Of a stretch of DNA of 64,000 bases, positions 21,001 to 34,024 are shown in pieces; the stretch's first letter is position 1; each line of letters begins with the position of its first letter. Location of the stretch: the NCBI GenBank assembly GCA_030295235.1, contig AP026164.1, positions 682,001 to 746,000 of the forward strand, written 5' to 3'. The translations under genes were made by a program, and so were the position numbers. Source of the DNA: Fistulifera solaris. Its lineage: Eukaryota; Bacillariophyta; Bacillariophyceae; Naviculales; Stauroneidaceae. Below the pieces are notes generated by a model. The model did no database searches, was not told the DNA's origin, and saw nothing but the letters and a program-made list of their open reading frames with translations.

Positions 21001-23677
21001 GCTGGCTTAGTAAGACAGACCCATGACCTTTGGGATGAATCCGAAAAAATTTGGTCCGAGACAGGATCGAGCCTGTCGTAACTCAAAAGCCGCAGCCTTC
21101 AACCAAGGAGGTGACGCAGCTTCAATTTTTCTGCGGAGAGCAGCACCGAGAATGGTTTGCTGATCACTTTGATCTTGGCAAGGAGCATCGAGAGAGCATT
21201 CGTCATTTTCGTCATTCAGAGGCAGCCCCTCTAAGAGTTTGGCAGCATTCCTAATATCCTGTGCGTACTCGACAGGACATGCATTGATCGCCGGCAGCAA
21301 CCATTTTTCAACAAATTGAAGCGAAGTGCGTGGATCGAATTCAATTTGCAGGCAAGCCGTGATGTTACGCCGGGTGTAGCAATCGATGCCCCAGACAGGT
21401 TGCTCAACAATTTCTGGAGGAGCTTCACTTTCCAACGACTCGTCTTTCGTCGCTCCGTCGTTCATACTTTCATGATTTTCGCGCCTTTTCCAGTTCACGC
21501 TGCTTATTTCTGCTTGGCTCAGTACCTGCTTTTCTGTGAGCACTTTGTCTTGAACACCGATCAAAAGCGATTGCATTGACGCTACAACTTGTGCACGGGT
21601 TACTCCATCATCCGCCGATAAAGCAAGAGCCGCTTGTCTAACCTTGTCTCTAGATTTCCCGTTTAATGCAGTTTCATCAACAACAGACTTCATCCAAGCT
21701 TCGCTCTGGCCGGTATCGTCATAACGATAAGCAAGACCAACAAAACTATCCTTCAAACTTGTTTGTCGCTCGTAGATTGCGATTTCTTTGTCTACCTTCG
21801 AAAGGCCGTCACAAACAGTGTCGGCTGACAATCTTTCATATAAACGTTCGGGAAAAGGGCCTTCTCGATGACTTTGCATCGCTGCCTCCTTGTTCTCGCT
21901 ACGCTCTATAGCAGCTAAGAACTTGTGTACGCCATCTGCAATGGTCATTTCTTGCATCTGCTTACGTCCTGTTCGTTCAAACGCTTGAAGCATTTGCTGA
22001 AACGATATTATAAGGCCAAATCGTTCATTCCGCAAGCTCAATTTTTTCGTCACCCCACTTACCTCTTTTATTTTATTCGCTGCTGCAGTCATTGAAAATG
22101 AATCATTTTGATCGTCTGACTCCCGGTCTATTGCTGTGTCGCACATGGCCAAGACATCGTCGCGAAACCGATCCCAATTAACTCCTAGAGGATGCTTAAC
22201 TCTCGAATTAGGCTGACGCTTCTGAGTTTTCATTCCACCAGTTAGGTAATATCGGCGGGGTTTCTTGTCTAAAGTGTTGTAATAATCTTCCATAATATAA
22301 AAGCGATTGTCTTCCTCAACCTTCTCGCGATTCAAAACATAAAACCCTAGCTCCATGCGCCGTCGAATCATTTTCCAATTCAAAGGAGGAAACTCTGAAA
22401 GGTCGGGAGATGAATCGCCTTTCTTGTCATCAGTCGCTCTTTTAGACAAATGAGGACTGGAAGATTTGACCTCTAATGGTTGCGGAATCGACTTTGTTGG
22501 TGGCAGTGACGTAGATTGAGCGCCTGTCCCACTTTTTTCCGAAAGAATATTTTCTGGTGCACTTTGTCCGCTACCCTCCAATTTGGGAATGACATGAGCC
22601 GTAACATGCGACTCGTCATTTGCACGGTTAGGGCCACCCGCGCTGTCGTCGTCGTTGCCATTATCAGGATCTTCATCCGAGAAAAGTCTGTACTTATCCA
22701 CTTTTTTCTCCAAACGATCGATGATTCTCTCAAACTCTCTGCGGTGCTTCTCGTAAAGATCAAGCGCATGTGAGGACTCATTGGCATCCTTATTCGAACG
22801 AATTTCTTGTGCGTTCTGCTTTGCTTTCGGAACACGTTTCTCTTTTGTACTGGTGTGTTTTTCCTTTACAGCGCTTTGCTTCTCCTTCGCACCACTTTGT
22901 TTTCCCTTTGAAATACCTTTTCTTCTCCTTTGTACCACTTTGCTTTCTCAAATCAGTCACTTTCTCTATCGTGGATCGCTTTGGAAGACTTCTCATGAAC
23001 GTTAAAGGCCGTTTTGTTTCCTGAGGAGCATTCTCCTGTTCCACTTTAATTCTGGCATTTGAAACTTTTTCATGCTCCTCCATCGCTTGTTCAGGTTTTA
23101 CTGGTTCCTGGCTAGACCTGTCAGTGATACTTTCTGCTATCTTCTTGCGTTTCTTATCATCGTCTAGCTTTTTGGCGTCCTCTTCATATGATTCGGGTTT
23201 CCGACGCTTCCTGCTATTTCGTCGTCCTGAATTATCATCGATCATACCTTCCGCGGATGCAGTCGTGTGAACCAGATAGTCTCTTTGAATACGTGACGTT
23301 TTGCCTCCTTGAATGATCCACTCTACCGTATACAGTTGCTCGGTCGCACCGTCGGAAGCCTTATCGTCTACCTCGACAATCCGTCCCAACGATTTGTCGC
23401 GGTCTCGAAGACATTTCATATTCTGTGCACCCCTGGAGTATCAAGTAAGAAAAAACATTCAGCGAAAAAGAAAGAAGCTGAAACATTCATTTACGATAAC
23501 TACTTACACTGTAGACACTCGCACGAGATCTCCCCGTCGGAGAATACCCAAGAGCTTATAATTGTTTGCCGGTGCACTGACGTTTATCTGATTCCCACTG
23601 GACGCGTTGTTCGCAGAGCCAACGAATTTGCTATCTGATTTATCGTCATTGATCGTCGCCTCATTATTGTTCTCCAT
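15024..23677 (-). CDS. Giant SET-domain histone methyltransferase (ATXR3/SDG2-like) with HMG-box, CW and seven Tudor-like modules
   Basis: Nine exons: 23677-23508, 23432-17833, 17773-17483, 17416-17165, 17098-16841, 16775-16521, 16448-16194, 16122-15865, 15793-15024. After five single-base corrections in exon 2 (~22918, 21028, 19979, 18432, 17848) the total is exactly 2702 codons. Order: Tudor/agenet-like N-terminus; Lys-rich KEKQSAVKEK repeats; SET (FYRGELYP, LSHSCDPTC, GEELTFDYHAVTES) with post-SET CLCGYGKCRG, ~850-1010; HMG-box-like, ~1145-1215; CW zinc finger (WVQCESADCMKWRKIP), ~1835-1890; seven modules of ~85 residues (GVV...VLFHFPR...SEWCDFD), one per exon; Asn/Pro/Ser-rich tail. SET is closest to plant ATXR3 H3K4 methyltransferases. 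A two-gene reading (SET protein plus CW-Tudor protein) cannot be fully excluded. Confidence 0.75.
15793..17416 (-). repeat. Tandemly duplicated Tudor-like exons
   Basis: Five whole exons of 252-258 bp (17416-17165, 17098-16841, 16775-16521, 16448-16194, 16122-15865), with a sixth module beginning the last exon at 15793. All are phase 1-1, so each can be gained or lost without changing frame. Most start DVFDVYR or close variants, and each internal one ends at a GG that spans the intron. A more diverged seventh copy is the exon at 17773-17483. Confidence 0.85.
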
Positions 23678-24781
23678 GATAGTCGTCAAGGTGGACTTGA
23701 TGCATGCGTTATAGTGTCGGTCTTAATCAGCAATGCTGCGTCGATTGATGTCGTTCTTTCTCTTCTCGTTCGTCCGATACAGAGCAGCCAGAGCAACCAA
23801 CGAGCCAATGATTCGATACTTATAGTATTTTGAGAGCAATCGTTACTTATTTGGCTTTATTAGGAGCGAAAAGAAATGACTTCCTCACCTTACTTTCCTT
23901 GGACGCAGCAAGTTGCGGACGATTTTTTTTGTGTTAGCGAAAAGAAGGGGCGCGCCCAAGCGGGAAAGGACGGGGTGACAATATTGTCACCGACTACGAA
24001 CAGACGTCGATTTGTGTCGCTTCGAAGTTTACTATCTTGAGAAGTGAAGGAGAATCTTTCTTAGTGACTGACTCAACTGATTTTCAGTCCCGTAAGTAAT
24101 CGATCACCGATCGCAATCATAGTCGAATGCAGTGCTTCGCCCTCACAGAACTATTCATGATCCGTACCAGCTAGACATTACAAAGCAACTATAGTTAGTC
24201 ACATTCGTAATGGCTAGTTGCTGCTGATGAATTCCTCAGTATGAATCACGTCTCTTGTCATGGCTCGGGCTTGACTGAATTAAGTCCAGTCATTCATCGA
24301 TCGCATTTAGTCCAATGAATGACAGTATTAAAGAATTATTGATAACGCGGATGATACCTGGTTTCACGTGATAGGTGGCTCCACGGCGTCATATATTGAT
24401 AGATAAGAAGACTTCGTCTTGCCCTTTTCGATTAGGAGTAATCATGATTCTAGGAAGACTTTCCCAAACATCCGGTGTGGTCATGACAACTTCTTCATCG
24501 AAAAGCATTCGAAAATGTTTTCCGCGTCTCTCAATAAAATATCCGTTACCGTCGCGTCACAGAAACAGAGAAAGCTGAAAAAGAGCTGCCGACTCAACAA
24601 TCGAGTCGACAGAAATCCTGAAGCTACAGGTCGACTAGAAAAATTTCTCTTAAAACTGACTTTCAGAGCAATTAATAACAATGGTAAGTCATGACGTCTG
24701 TCTTTATATTAGCTGCTTCCGAAAGATTGAGCACTTTCGATTGGTCATTCATTCCGTAAGCTGACCCCAATATGCAGTGTC
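23678..24781. other. Intergenic region upstream of the SET gene
   Basis: About 1.1 kb between the SET-gene start and the 3' end of the next minus-strand gene. Several short palindrome-like words (ATCGATCACCGATCG) but no gene recognised. Confidence 0.4.
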
Positions 24782-25126
24782 TTAGTAAGGTAGGTCGCTC
24801 GCAATTTCCGCCGTTTCCGAGAAGAATCCTACCCATACCAAATAGAGCATGGGGATTGAAATGATGAGACTGAAAGCGGTCATTCCAATGAGTTCCGCAT
24901 TCATAATTTCCTCATTCTGTTTGTTCAAGTCCAGCATCTCTTCTCGAGTCATATCTCGACTTTCAATGAAGCTTAGATCCTCTTCTTCCTTCTTGTTTCT
25001 GTTGAAAATACCGAGAGAGGTTCCCGACGATGTCCGGCACAATGCCGAGCGAGGCTGCACAACAAAAGCACTGGCAGACGCAATAGCCAAAAGGAGGGTG
25101 ACGATACTAAGGATTGCTCGTGTCAT
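24782..25126 (-). CDS. Small plastid-targeted membrane protein, unknown function
   Basis: 114 residues starting MTRAILSIVTLLLAIASASA. The leader ends in a textbook diatom motif, ASASA-FVVQP, followed by a Ser/Thr/Arg transit region, so import into the complex plastid is well supported. The mature part is short: an acidic helix (SFIESRDMTREEMLDLNKQ) and one C-terminal TM segment (GMTAFSLIISIPMLYLVWVG). The layout is like small thylakoid subunits or assembly factors, but no family is recognised. The frame is open further upstream, yet only the internal ATG at 25126 puts the signal peptide first. Divergent from the MoeA-type gene. Confidence 0.7.
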   Translation of the reverse strand: MTRAILSIVTLLLAIASASAFVVQPRSALCRTSSGTSLGIFNRNKKEEEDLSFIESRDMTREEMLDLNKQNEEIMNAELIGMTAFSLIISIPMLYLVWVGFFSETAEIASDLPY

Positions 25127-25460
25127 TTGGGATATGTCAGCTTGCGCTTGCTGATTGGGATACTTTAGTTCGTTGACTAGTCGTTTGTAAGACAACAAAG
25201 CAAATATTACCAGGTAGCTCCAAGTCAGAGTCGATGTTGTCGTTTTTTTGTTTTGTCGGATGTGTTTGCTGACAACACGAGCCTCTGACTCTGATGACAT
25301 CTTTCTCATCAACATTGTATCACCAAGCGGCACCCATTTCGATAGAATGTGAGTACCTGTAAGTCTTCAAGCCTTCCGCGTTCGCACAACAGCGCTTCAT
25401 TTTTTTTTGCGAGAAAAAACTCTTCGTTTCAAGCCCCTTGATGAATAAAACAACGTCAAG
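25127..25460. other. Divergent promoter region
   Basis: About 330 bp shared by the plastid protein (minus) and the molybdopterin gene (plus). No repeat or gene seen. Confidence 0.4.
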
Positions 25461-27437
25461 ATGACTGCATTAGAATTGAATAAGCCAGTGCATCCCATGG
25501 TCTCGGTACCCGAAGCAATCCGCATCGTGTTGCACGAAACGGCGCGCATTCTCTTGTCAAATTCCCGTCCCACGGAATGCGTCAAGATTGACGCCCAGAG
25601 TGTGCGGAATATTGTCAACCGAACTCTAGCTGCGGATGTTATTCAAAGAGAGCCTGGTTATCCACCCTATCGTGCTAGTATTATGGACGGTTTTGCAGTC
25701 TCGTCAACCTCCCCGCAGACCAAATACCAAGTTGTCGGGAAAATTTTGACGGGCGATTCGCATTTGGCAACAATTACAACAAGTGACGATCCGCCCGCTC
25801 ATTACGTGACGACAGGCGCTATTGTTCCCGACCAGTACGACTGTGTTGTTCCCATCGAAGAATGTCAGCTAGTGAGTGACGGAGCGTTCGTCATTGTTCA
25901 AAAAGAATCTCTGGTCAAAGACAAATGGATACGGCCGCCGGGCTGCGATATACCAGGCGGATCGATAGTTTTAAAAGCGGGGCACAAGATCGACGCTGTT
26001 TCGTTGGGTCTCTTACTCCAGTCGGGTGTACAAGAAGTCGAACTAGTGTGCCCTTTGGTCGTTGGTGTTCTCTCTACAGGCAATGAACTCGACGTGAACG
26101 ACACCTCTACCACCGATCATTGGGCAGAGCGACAATTAGGAAAAATTCCCGATGTCAATCGCCCGATGCTGCTCAGCTTACTCGGCGATACTTGGGGTGC
26201 GTGCTGTCGAGTGGTAGACCTCGGTATTGCTGTAGATTCGGATAGACATCAACTGGCACGTGTCCTTGAAACTGCTTTTCTAGATTGTCATGTAATAGTA
26301 ACGACTGGGGGTATATCTGTAGGGGAAACCGATATTGTCGAAGATGTACTTGTAAACGATTTAAAGGGACGTTTGCATTTTGGGCGATTGCACATGAAGC
26401 CAGGAAAGCCGACGACGTTCATGACTTTACCAGTGGAGAACGAGAGGGATCGAATTGTCTTTTGCATGCCCGGAAATCCTGTGAGTGCTGGCGTATGTAC
26501 ACACTTATTGATCAGGCCTTGTCTTGAGCTGTTGTTCCATGGGCCTGCTTCGTCTCCCGACAATAACGGTGATAGTCTCGATGAACAAATTCGTAGGACT
26601 GTTGAAAATGCATGGATTCACAGTGAATTCGAAGCTCAACTAACGCATGATGTAGCACTGGACGTGGAGCGCCCCGAATACGCGCGTGTCGTTGTGCGGA
26701 GACGTGCATCGGGCATTTGCCAGGTTTCTACCACAGGAGTGCAAAGAAGCAGCCGCTTGATGAGTATGCGAGATGCGGTAGGTCTTATCGTGCTCCCACA
26801 AGGTTCCAAAACGCGGCCCAAAGCTCTGGCCGGGGAAACATATCTTGTGTTGCAAACCGACCATTGTAACAGCTCCTTAGCCCCAATAACTGTCCAATCC
26901 TCTCGACACTTATCAAAACCATCCAAATCTTTTTCGGTTGCTGTTGTTGTTCTATCATCAATAGAAGCACAAGCAGAGAGTGCCGGTGCTGAAAGGATGA
27001 GTGAGCTGGCTGATCGGGTCGCTTATGCTTTGAGTGGATCGAAAAGCGGATCTGTCACCACGATTAAGTGCGAACAATACGAAGGTCCAATTGATGAATC
27101 ATTCAAATGCTATCTAGAGGACAAAGGTAGGCAGGCTGATTTTGTGGTCGTCCTTTCTTCAACATCCAAAGGTTCTTTCCGACGACACTCAGCTGCAGCA
27201 GCCTACATTCGTAGCATTCTGACCAAGCCTGCAGACAGCATGGCCTTGCAAGTACGCCGAGGGTCAGCAGCAAAGAATAATGGATCTGCGATTTTTGAGA
27301 CTGTAATTGGGTACTTTCCCGTGAACGAGAAAGGTTTCCTTGTCGTACTGTTGGCGGAAATGGGTCTCGAAGGAGGTCTTGGCAATGTCAGGGGGCTCCT
27401 CAAACATGCGATCAAAATAGCCCGTAATAAAGAATAA
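25461..27437 (+). CDS. Molybdopterin molybdenumtransferase (MoeA/Cnx1E type) with degenerate MogA-like C-terminus
   Basis: 658 residues, single exon. MoeA inserts molybdenum into adenylated molybdopterin, the last step of cofactor synthesis for nitrate reductase, sulfite oxidase and xanthine dehydrogenase. Seen: PPYRASIMDGFAV near residue 70, GAIVPDQYDCVVPIEE, GVLSTGNEL, the MoCF core VIVTTGGISVGETD, HFGRLHMKPGKPTTF and FCMPGNPVSA, and a domain IV near 370-450. The last ~180 residues are placed like Cnx1G/MogA (E-then-G order as in plants) and end LLKHAIKIAR, but lack the TGGTG and RD motifs of an active G domain. It may bind rather than adenylate molybdopterin (inference). Confidence 0.88.
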   Translation: MTALELNKPVHPMVSVPEAIRIVLHETARILLSNSRPTECVKIDAQSVRNIVNRTLAADVIQREPGYPPYRASIMDGFAVSSTSPQTKYQVVGKILTGDSHLATITTSDDPPAHYVTTGAIVPDQYDCVVPIEECQLVSDGAFVIVQKESLVKDKWIRPPGCDIPGGSIVLKAGHKIDAVSLGLLLQSGVQEVELVCPLVVGVLSTGNELDVNDTSTTDHWAERQLGKIPDVNRPMLLSLLGDTWGACCRVVDLGIAVDSDRHQLARVLETAFLDCHVIVTTGGISVGETDIVEDVLVNDLKGRLHFGRLHMKPGKPTTFMTLPVENERDRIVFCMPGNPVSAGVCTHLLIRPCLELLFHGPASSPDNNGDSLDEQIRRTVENAWIHSEFEAQLTHDVALDVERPEYARVVVRRRASGICQVSTTGVQRSSRLMSMRDAVGLIVLPQGSKTRPKALAGETYLVLQTDHCNSSLAPITVQSSRHLSKPSKSFSVAVVVLSSIEAQAESAGAERMSELADRVAYALSGSKSGSVTTIKCEQYEGPIDESFKCYLEDKGRQADFVVVLSSTSKGSFRRHSAAAAYIRSILTKPADSMALQVRRGSAAKNNGSAIFETVIGYFPVNEKGFLVVLLAEMGLEGGLGNVRGLLKHAIKIARNKE

Positions 27438-27742
27438 GAAGATGTCAGATTCATCGTAGTTTATTTATGATAAAGCACTTGGGTTGCGATTGGCATCGCG
27501 TTCCCATTCTTTAGGCTGACAACCCGTACAAATGTTCTAGTCACGACTGGGTTTGAGTCCCGAGGCGTGATTCTATCATTTACAAATTTTCGTCTCGAGA
27601 CTTTTGCTATTACTTGGTATGCTTTGTCATTCTTTTTCAGTGAAAACTTCCTTATATTTTTTCTTCTGTATTATTAATCTCGCAAGAACTAGGATTCGTG
27701 AATTGAATTGAGGAAAGTTCATAAGAAAAAATAGTCTTTGGA
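27438..27742. other. Short intergenic region
   Basis: 3' UTR of the MoeA-type gene and promoter of the next. A GGGTTTGAGTCCC word at ~27551 resembles a tRNA B box but no cloverleaf can be drawn around it. Confidence 0.4.
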
Positions 27743-28356
27743 ATGGCGGAACAAAATAATAGTGATGAAGATCAGATGAAAATTCTATTTCCAACCGGCA
27801 TTGGTCAATCCAGCGGAGAGTGCACCGTCTTGGTACAAATAAATCCTGAAGACGCATCAACTTTGGACTTTACTGGCGCAACAGGAGCGATAGGTCGGTT
27901 AGAGGCCGACGATACGGGTGGTACGTTGGAAGATTATGTCGTCATTTTTAAAGTTGGAACGACCTGACAGTATCTTTTCTTTGCGCAGTCAGTTTTGATT
28001 TCAAGGGAGTGCAATACAAAGGAAGATTCTTCCCGACCGCTACGACTATGGTCCTATCCGTTGTGAATGGTAAGGAAAACTACTTAAAAATAGATGGCAT
28101 CGCGGATGATTTTTGCTATCTCGAAAAGACCGGCGACGCATTAAAAGGGTTTGATGCTCAAGCCGTGGGTAATCTGAGTGGTTATGACGTACAAGATGAA
28201 GACGTCAACCGTTACATCTCTAGTTCGGGAAATCATGAAGGTGCACCCCTTCCTCCTGTGCAGAAAAGTGAAGTGCCGAAATCGCAGGCGAAGCGGTCGA
28301 TAACAAAGAAATCAAACACGGGTTCCGCCCATAAGAAAATGAAACGAAAGAGCTGA
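27743..28356 (+). CDS. Nuclear protein, candidate BIN4-like topoisomerase VI accessory factor, two exons
   Basis: Exons 27743-27920 and 27989-28356 (intron 68 nt, GTACGT...GCGCAG) give 181 residues. Across the splice the protein reads GVSFDFKGVQYKGRFFPTA, then VLSVVNGKENYLKIDGIAD and DDFCYLEK. That order (DxKGxxYxG, P, V-V-N-G, K-I-x-x-I-x-D-D-F) resembles the conserved core of plant BIN4, a small subunit of the topo VI complex needed for endoreduplication. The C-terminus is a basic tail (KRSITKK, KKMKRKS), probably nuclear localisation. The match is from memory of the family and is tentative; a different nucleic-acid-binding protein remains possible. Confidence 0.5.
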
Positions 28357-28571
28357 ATCCCTTCGCTTTGGTTAAGACTTCAACGGAAAAGTTTTATACT
28401 AACTTGTGAATTATGTGATAGATAAATAATATCATGTATTGTTTAGAACGAATATGTCAATTCGTCGAAATTCGAATCATTGGCCGAAAGAAATAAATTA
28501 CAGAAAAACAAAAAGTACTTGCTATTACATTAGATATCATGGATTTACAATAATGAATAAATTTATCTTTC

Positions 28572-31328
<2,757 letters not shown>

Positions 31329-31952
31329 ATGCCCCCAACTTTGACCGGGCTACTCCGAGTCGGTTTGGTGGGAAGTGGCAATCGCCAACTTTTTGATTGC
31401 CGACGGCAGATCAGGCATCTCAAAAACTCTGCAAATCTCCCCGTAGTCGAAGGAAACATTCCACGGGGCGGAGAAGGACTCGCCGTGGGCCAATTTGCGG
31501 ATACGCGTCGAATTTTTTCGTCGAATGATATTCGTGACTTTGCTAGAATTATTGGCGATTACAATCCCTTGCATGAGTCGCTGGATACACGTCGTCCTTC
31601 CGGCCAACTATCTGATGTATTGAACGGTCACCCGTTGATAAAAGTAGACGAGAACGGAATGACGAAAGAAGTGGTTCATGGGATTTTGTTGTCGAGTCTT
31701 TTTAGTTGCATTTTTGGGACCTTAATTCCTGGGTCAGTATATCGAAGCCAAACGCTTGATTTTCGTCGGCCGGTTTTTGTTGATGAAGCAATTCTTGGTC
31801 GAGTTCAAATCATAAATATTGAAAAGCAGCGAAGACTTGATGGACTGATTGTGCGATGTAGTACTTATGTTTTGAAAGATGACAAGGAATGCGTTCGAGG
31901 GGAAGCCGAAGTGTGGATTCGTCACGGAACAACAGCAGAAAAAGACTTGTAA
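31329..31952 (+). CDS. MaoC-like hydratase/dehydratase, probably mitochondrial
   Basis: 207 residues with a hot-dog fold. Seen: RIFSSNDIRDFARIIGDYNPLH, which contains the catalytic Asp-x4-His of R-specific enoyl-CoA hydratases, then EVVHGILLSSLFSCIFGTLI and QTLDFRRPVFVDEAILGRV. The first ~35 residues are Arg-rich and nearly free of acids, consistent with a mitochondrial presequence. By analogy with HTD2/RPP14 proteins it may be the 3-hydroxyacyl-ACP dehydratase of mitochondrial fatty acid synthesis (inference); a beta-oxidation hydratase is the alternative. Single exon; convergent with the next gene, 110 bp away. Confidence 0.8.
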   Translation: MPPTLTGLLRVGLVGSGNRQLFDCRRQIRHLKNSANLPVVEGNIPRGGEGLAVGQFADTRRIFSSNDIRDFARIIGDYNPLHESLDTRRPSGQLSDVLNGHPLIKVDENGMTKEVVHGILLSSLFSCIFGTLIPGSVYRSQTLDFRRPVFVDEAILGRVQIINIEKQRRLDGLIVRCSTYVLKDDKECVRGEAEVWIRHGTTAEKDL

Positions 31953-32062
31953 ACCAGAATAGACAACATAAAAATGAACGGAGAAACTTTATTGAACTAT
32001 TGGCATGTTAAGATTGACGCGAGTTTACATTGTCGCGCGTCGATCGGAATCGTTTGAGTACT

Positions 32063-32628
32063 TTACAACCCGAAGGGAAGATTGATCTGTCCCTTCTCGT
32101 TCAGCAGAAAGTATTGCGCGTGAACAAACAGGATCATCACCATTGTCCAGACTATTGAGCATCCCAAAAGGAGAATTTCATTAGACTGGTCTACTTCGTC
32201 GCTTTTCTCCGCCATGTTTGGGCCGCAGTTTGTGTTCGTCACGAAAGAAACACTCTGCATTTGGGGCACATCCATGTGTGACTCTGCGAGAGACTCGCGG
32301 ATAGATTGCGCTACGTATTCCAGTCTCTCTTCTTCTTCCATCATATCATCGTCTTCATAAGACAAGTAGGCTTGTGGCTTCTTTGACGGTTTAGTACCTG
32401 AAAGATGACTTTTTGCTCCATTCTGATAAGTTTGGCGTTAGGCGCATTGTTGGGTGACGACAGTTGCAGAAGAGGTGAATCTTCATCACCGTTCACTTCA
32501 TGTATTGATTGTAAGATTGAATCAGCATGAAGACTCATGCGTCGGATCTCCAAGTCAAGCTCAGCAATTTCTCTCGACGATTCGGAATCGTCATCATAAA
32601 GTTCTTGTTCGTTTCTGATGTCCGACAT
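32063..32628 (-). CDS. Tail-anchored-like membrane protein of unknown function, one frame break
   Basis: 188 residues after one correction (A5/T5 at 32410-32414 read as 6). It starts MSDIRNEQELYDDDSESSRE with an acidic, helical first half, continues KKPQAYLSYEDDDMMEEEE, and has one TM segment near the C-terminus (EILLLGCSIVWTMVMILFV). No signal peptide, so the topology looks tail-anchored with a short lumenal end. The frame is open upstream to an ATG at 32850 whose first ~30 residues also look coding, so an additional first exon may exist; I could not define its splice sites. No known family. Confidence 0.5.
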
Positions 32629-34024
32629 TCTACCAATATTAGTGTTGCTAAGCAGAAAATTATTCAATTTAATGTGAGAATGAACGTCCTTCTTGACAAA
32701 GATGAGAGATATGAAAGACAGAAGGTTGATGCAGTTCTTGTTGCTCAAAAACAAAAATAAATCGTCGAGCGTCATGCGTCTTGTCTGCTGTCCGCCCGGC
32801 GTCTTAATTGGTACTTTCCCTTCTATTGTCCCGCCAATTTCGCAACGCATGTTTTGAGCGTTTCAGCGATCGAGGTGTCAACTGTCAAAATGTCTATAAT
32901 GGTCACCACAAACTAAAGTTTCCAACCACAGCACTTGCTTTGTAACTCCTTATCCATTCTCGTCTGACGCAGTTTCAATATCTTCTCCCGACGCGATGAG
33001 GCCATTCTAAAACTTAGAGAAAAATACTCCCAAGATGGCGGCGAAAAGTATTGCTACGAATATAGTTGCATCTGCAGCCTCTGCGCTAGCCCCTAGCTAG
33101 CGCTTTCCAAGTTATACTCATGCTAAACTAGACAGCTCAACTCCACCGATAAGCAATTAGTCTATTAAAATTCTGAAAGTATTGCAAGCAGCAAGTATTT
33201 GGTTCTTTAAACAGACTGCCGTGCTTTTTCTTTTGCTAGATGCTGTCTTGGGTGATCTTTATTTCTGCTGCCGGTAGCAAAAGGCTACAAAAAATGTAGG
33301 TCTAAACCCTACCATAATCTATTTGATGCAATGAATTTTTTGAATGGTGCACTAAAAACCCGTTATATTACGCCTCTCTAGCGAATGCAAGTCCCCAAAC
33401 TAAGTTAGGAGTCTTTTCGACCAGTACAAGCAATAAGAGATTCTTGCCGGGATTCTCTTTTGTTACTGTTCCTTGCTTTCCATGTTTAATTCTTTGACTC
33501 CAGTCACTCTGGTCGATAATCAACCGAAAGCCAACCGCCAACGGCAGTCCTGCCAAGATTTTTGTTTATACAAGGTACACAGTGACTTTTCAAGGACTTT
33601 CTTACTTTATTGAGTGATTACAAGTCAAGGTAGAAGGTAGACGTAAGAAAGTGGTGGTGATTGGTGATTGGTGATGGTGATGTGTGTTGTCTGACTGACG
33701 GACGCGAGGACCTATGTATTCATATTAAGGTCGCCATCATTTTTCTGAACGGACGTGACATGCTTAAGTAACTTTGCCATGGCCGACAAAAAAGGAGGTG
33801 CGCCTATTTTTCGATAGTGGAGTGTTGTATTCAAGATTTTTGTCAGCATAATTGTCCCAGCACCAGGGACCGGTACCAGGTATTGTTGCATTTCAAAAGA
33901 CGGAATGGGCCTCATCTCTCTCTCTCTCTCCCACAGACTCTGTCCATCAACGAAACAACTTTGTTCAAATTGAATACGATCCGTTCCTGCCTATTTCGAG
34001 TTCCGATAAAAGTTTTCTGTGATA
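32629..34024. other. Divergent intergenic region with GGTGAT microsatellite
   Basis: About 1.4 kb. Contains a TGGTGATTGGTGATGGTGAT run (33651-33690), a TC-rich tract (33916-33936) followed by CCCACAG, which could be a splice acceptor for the next gene, and an ACCGGTACCAGG motif at ~33868. The frame at 33368-33556 has no ATG and is not called. Confidence 0.45.

Noticed and set aside
27535-27570. tRNA gene suggested by GGGTTTGAGTCCC
   Set aside because: No acceptor stem, D arm or anticodon arm can be folded around it.
33368-33556. 62-residue minus-strand frame
   Set aside because: No ATG, no neighbour exon that joins it, no recognisable family.
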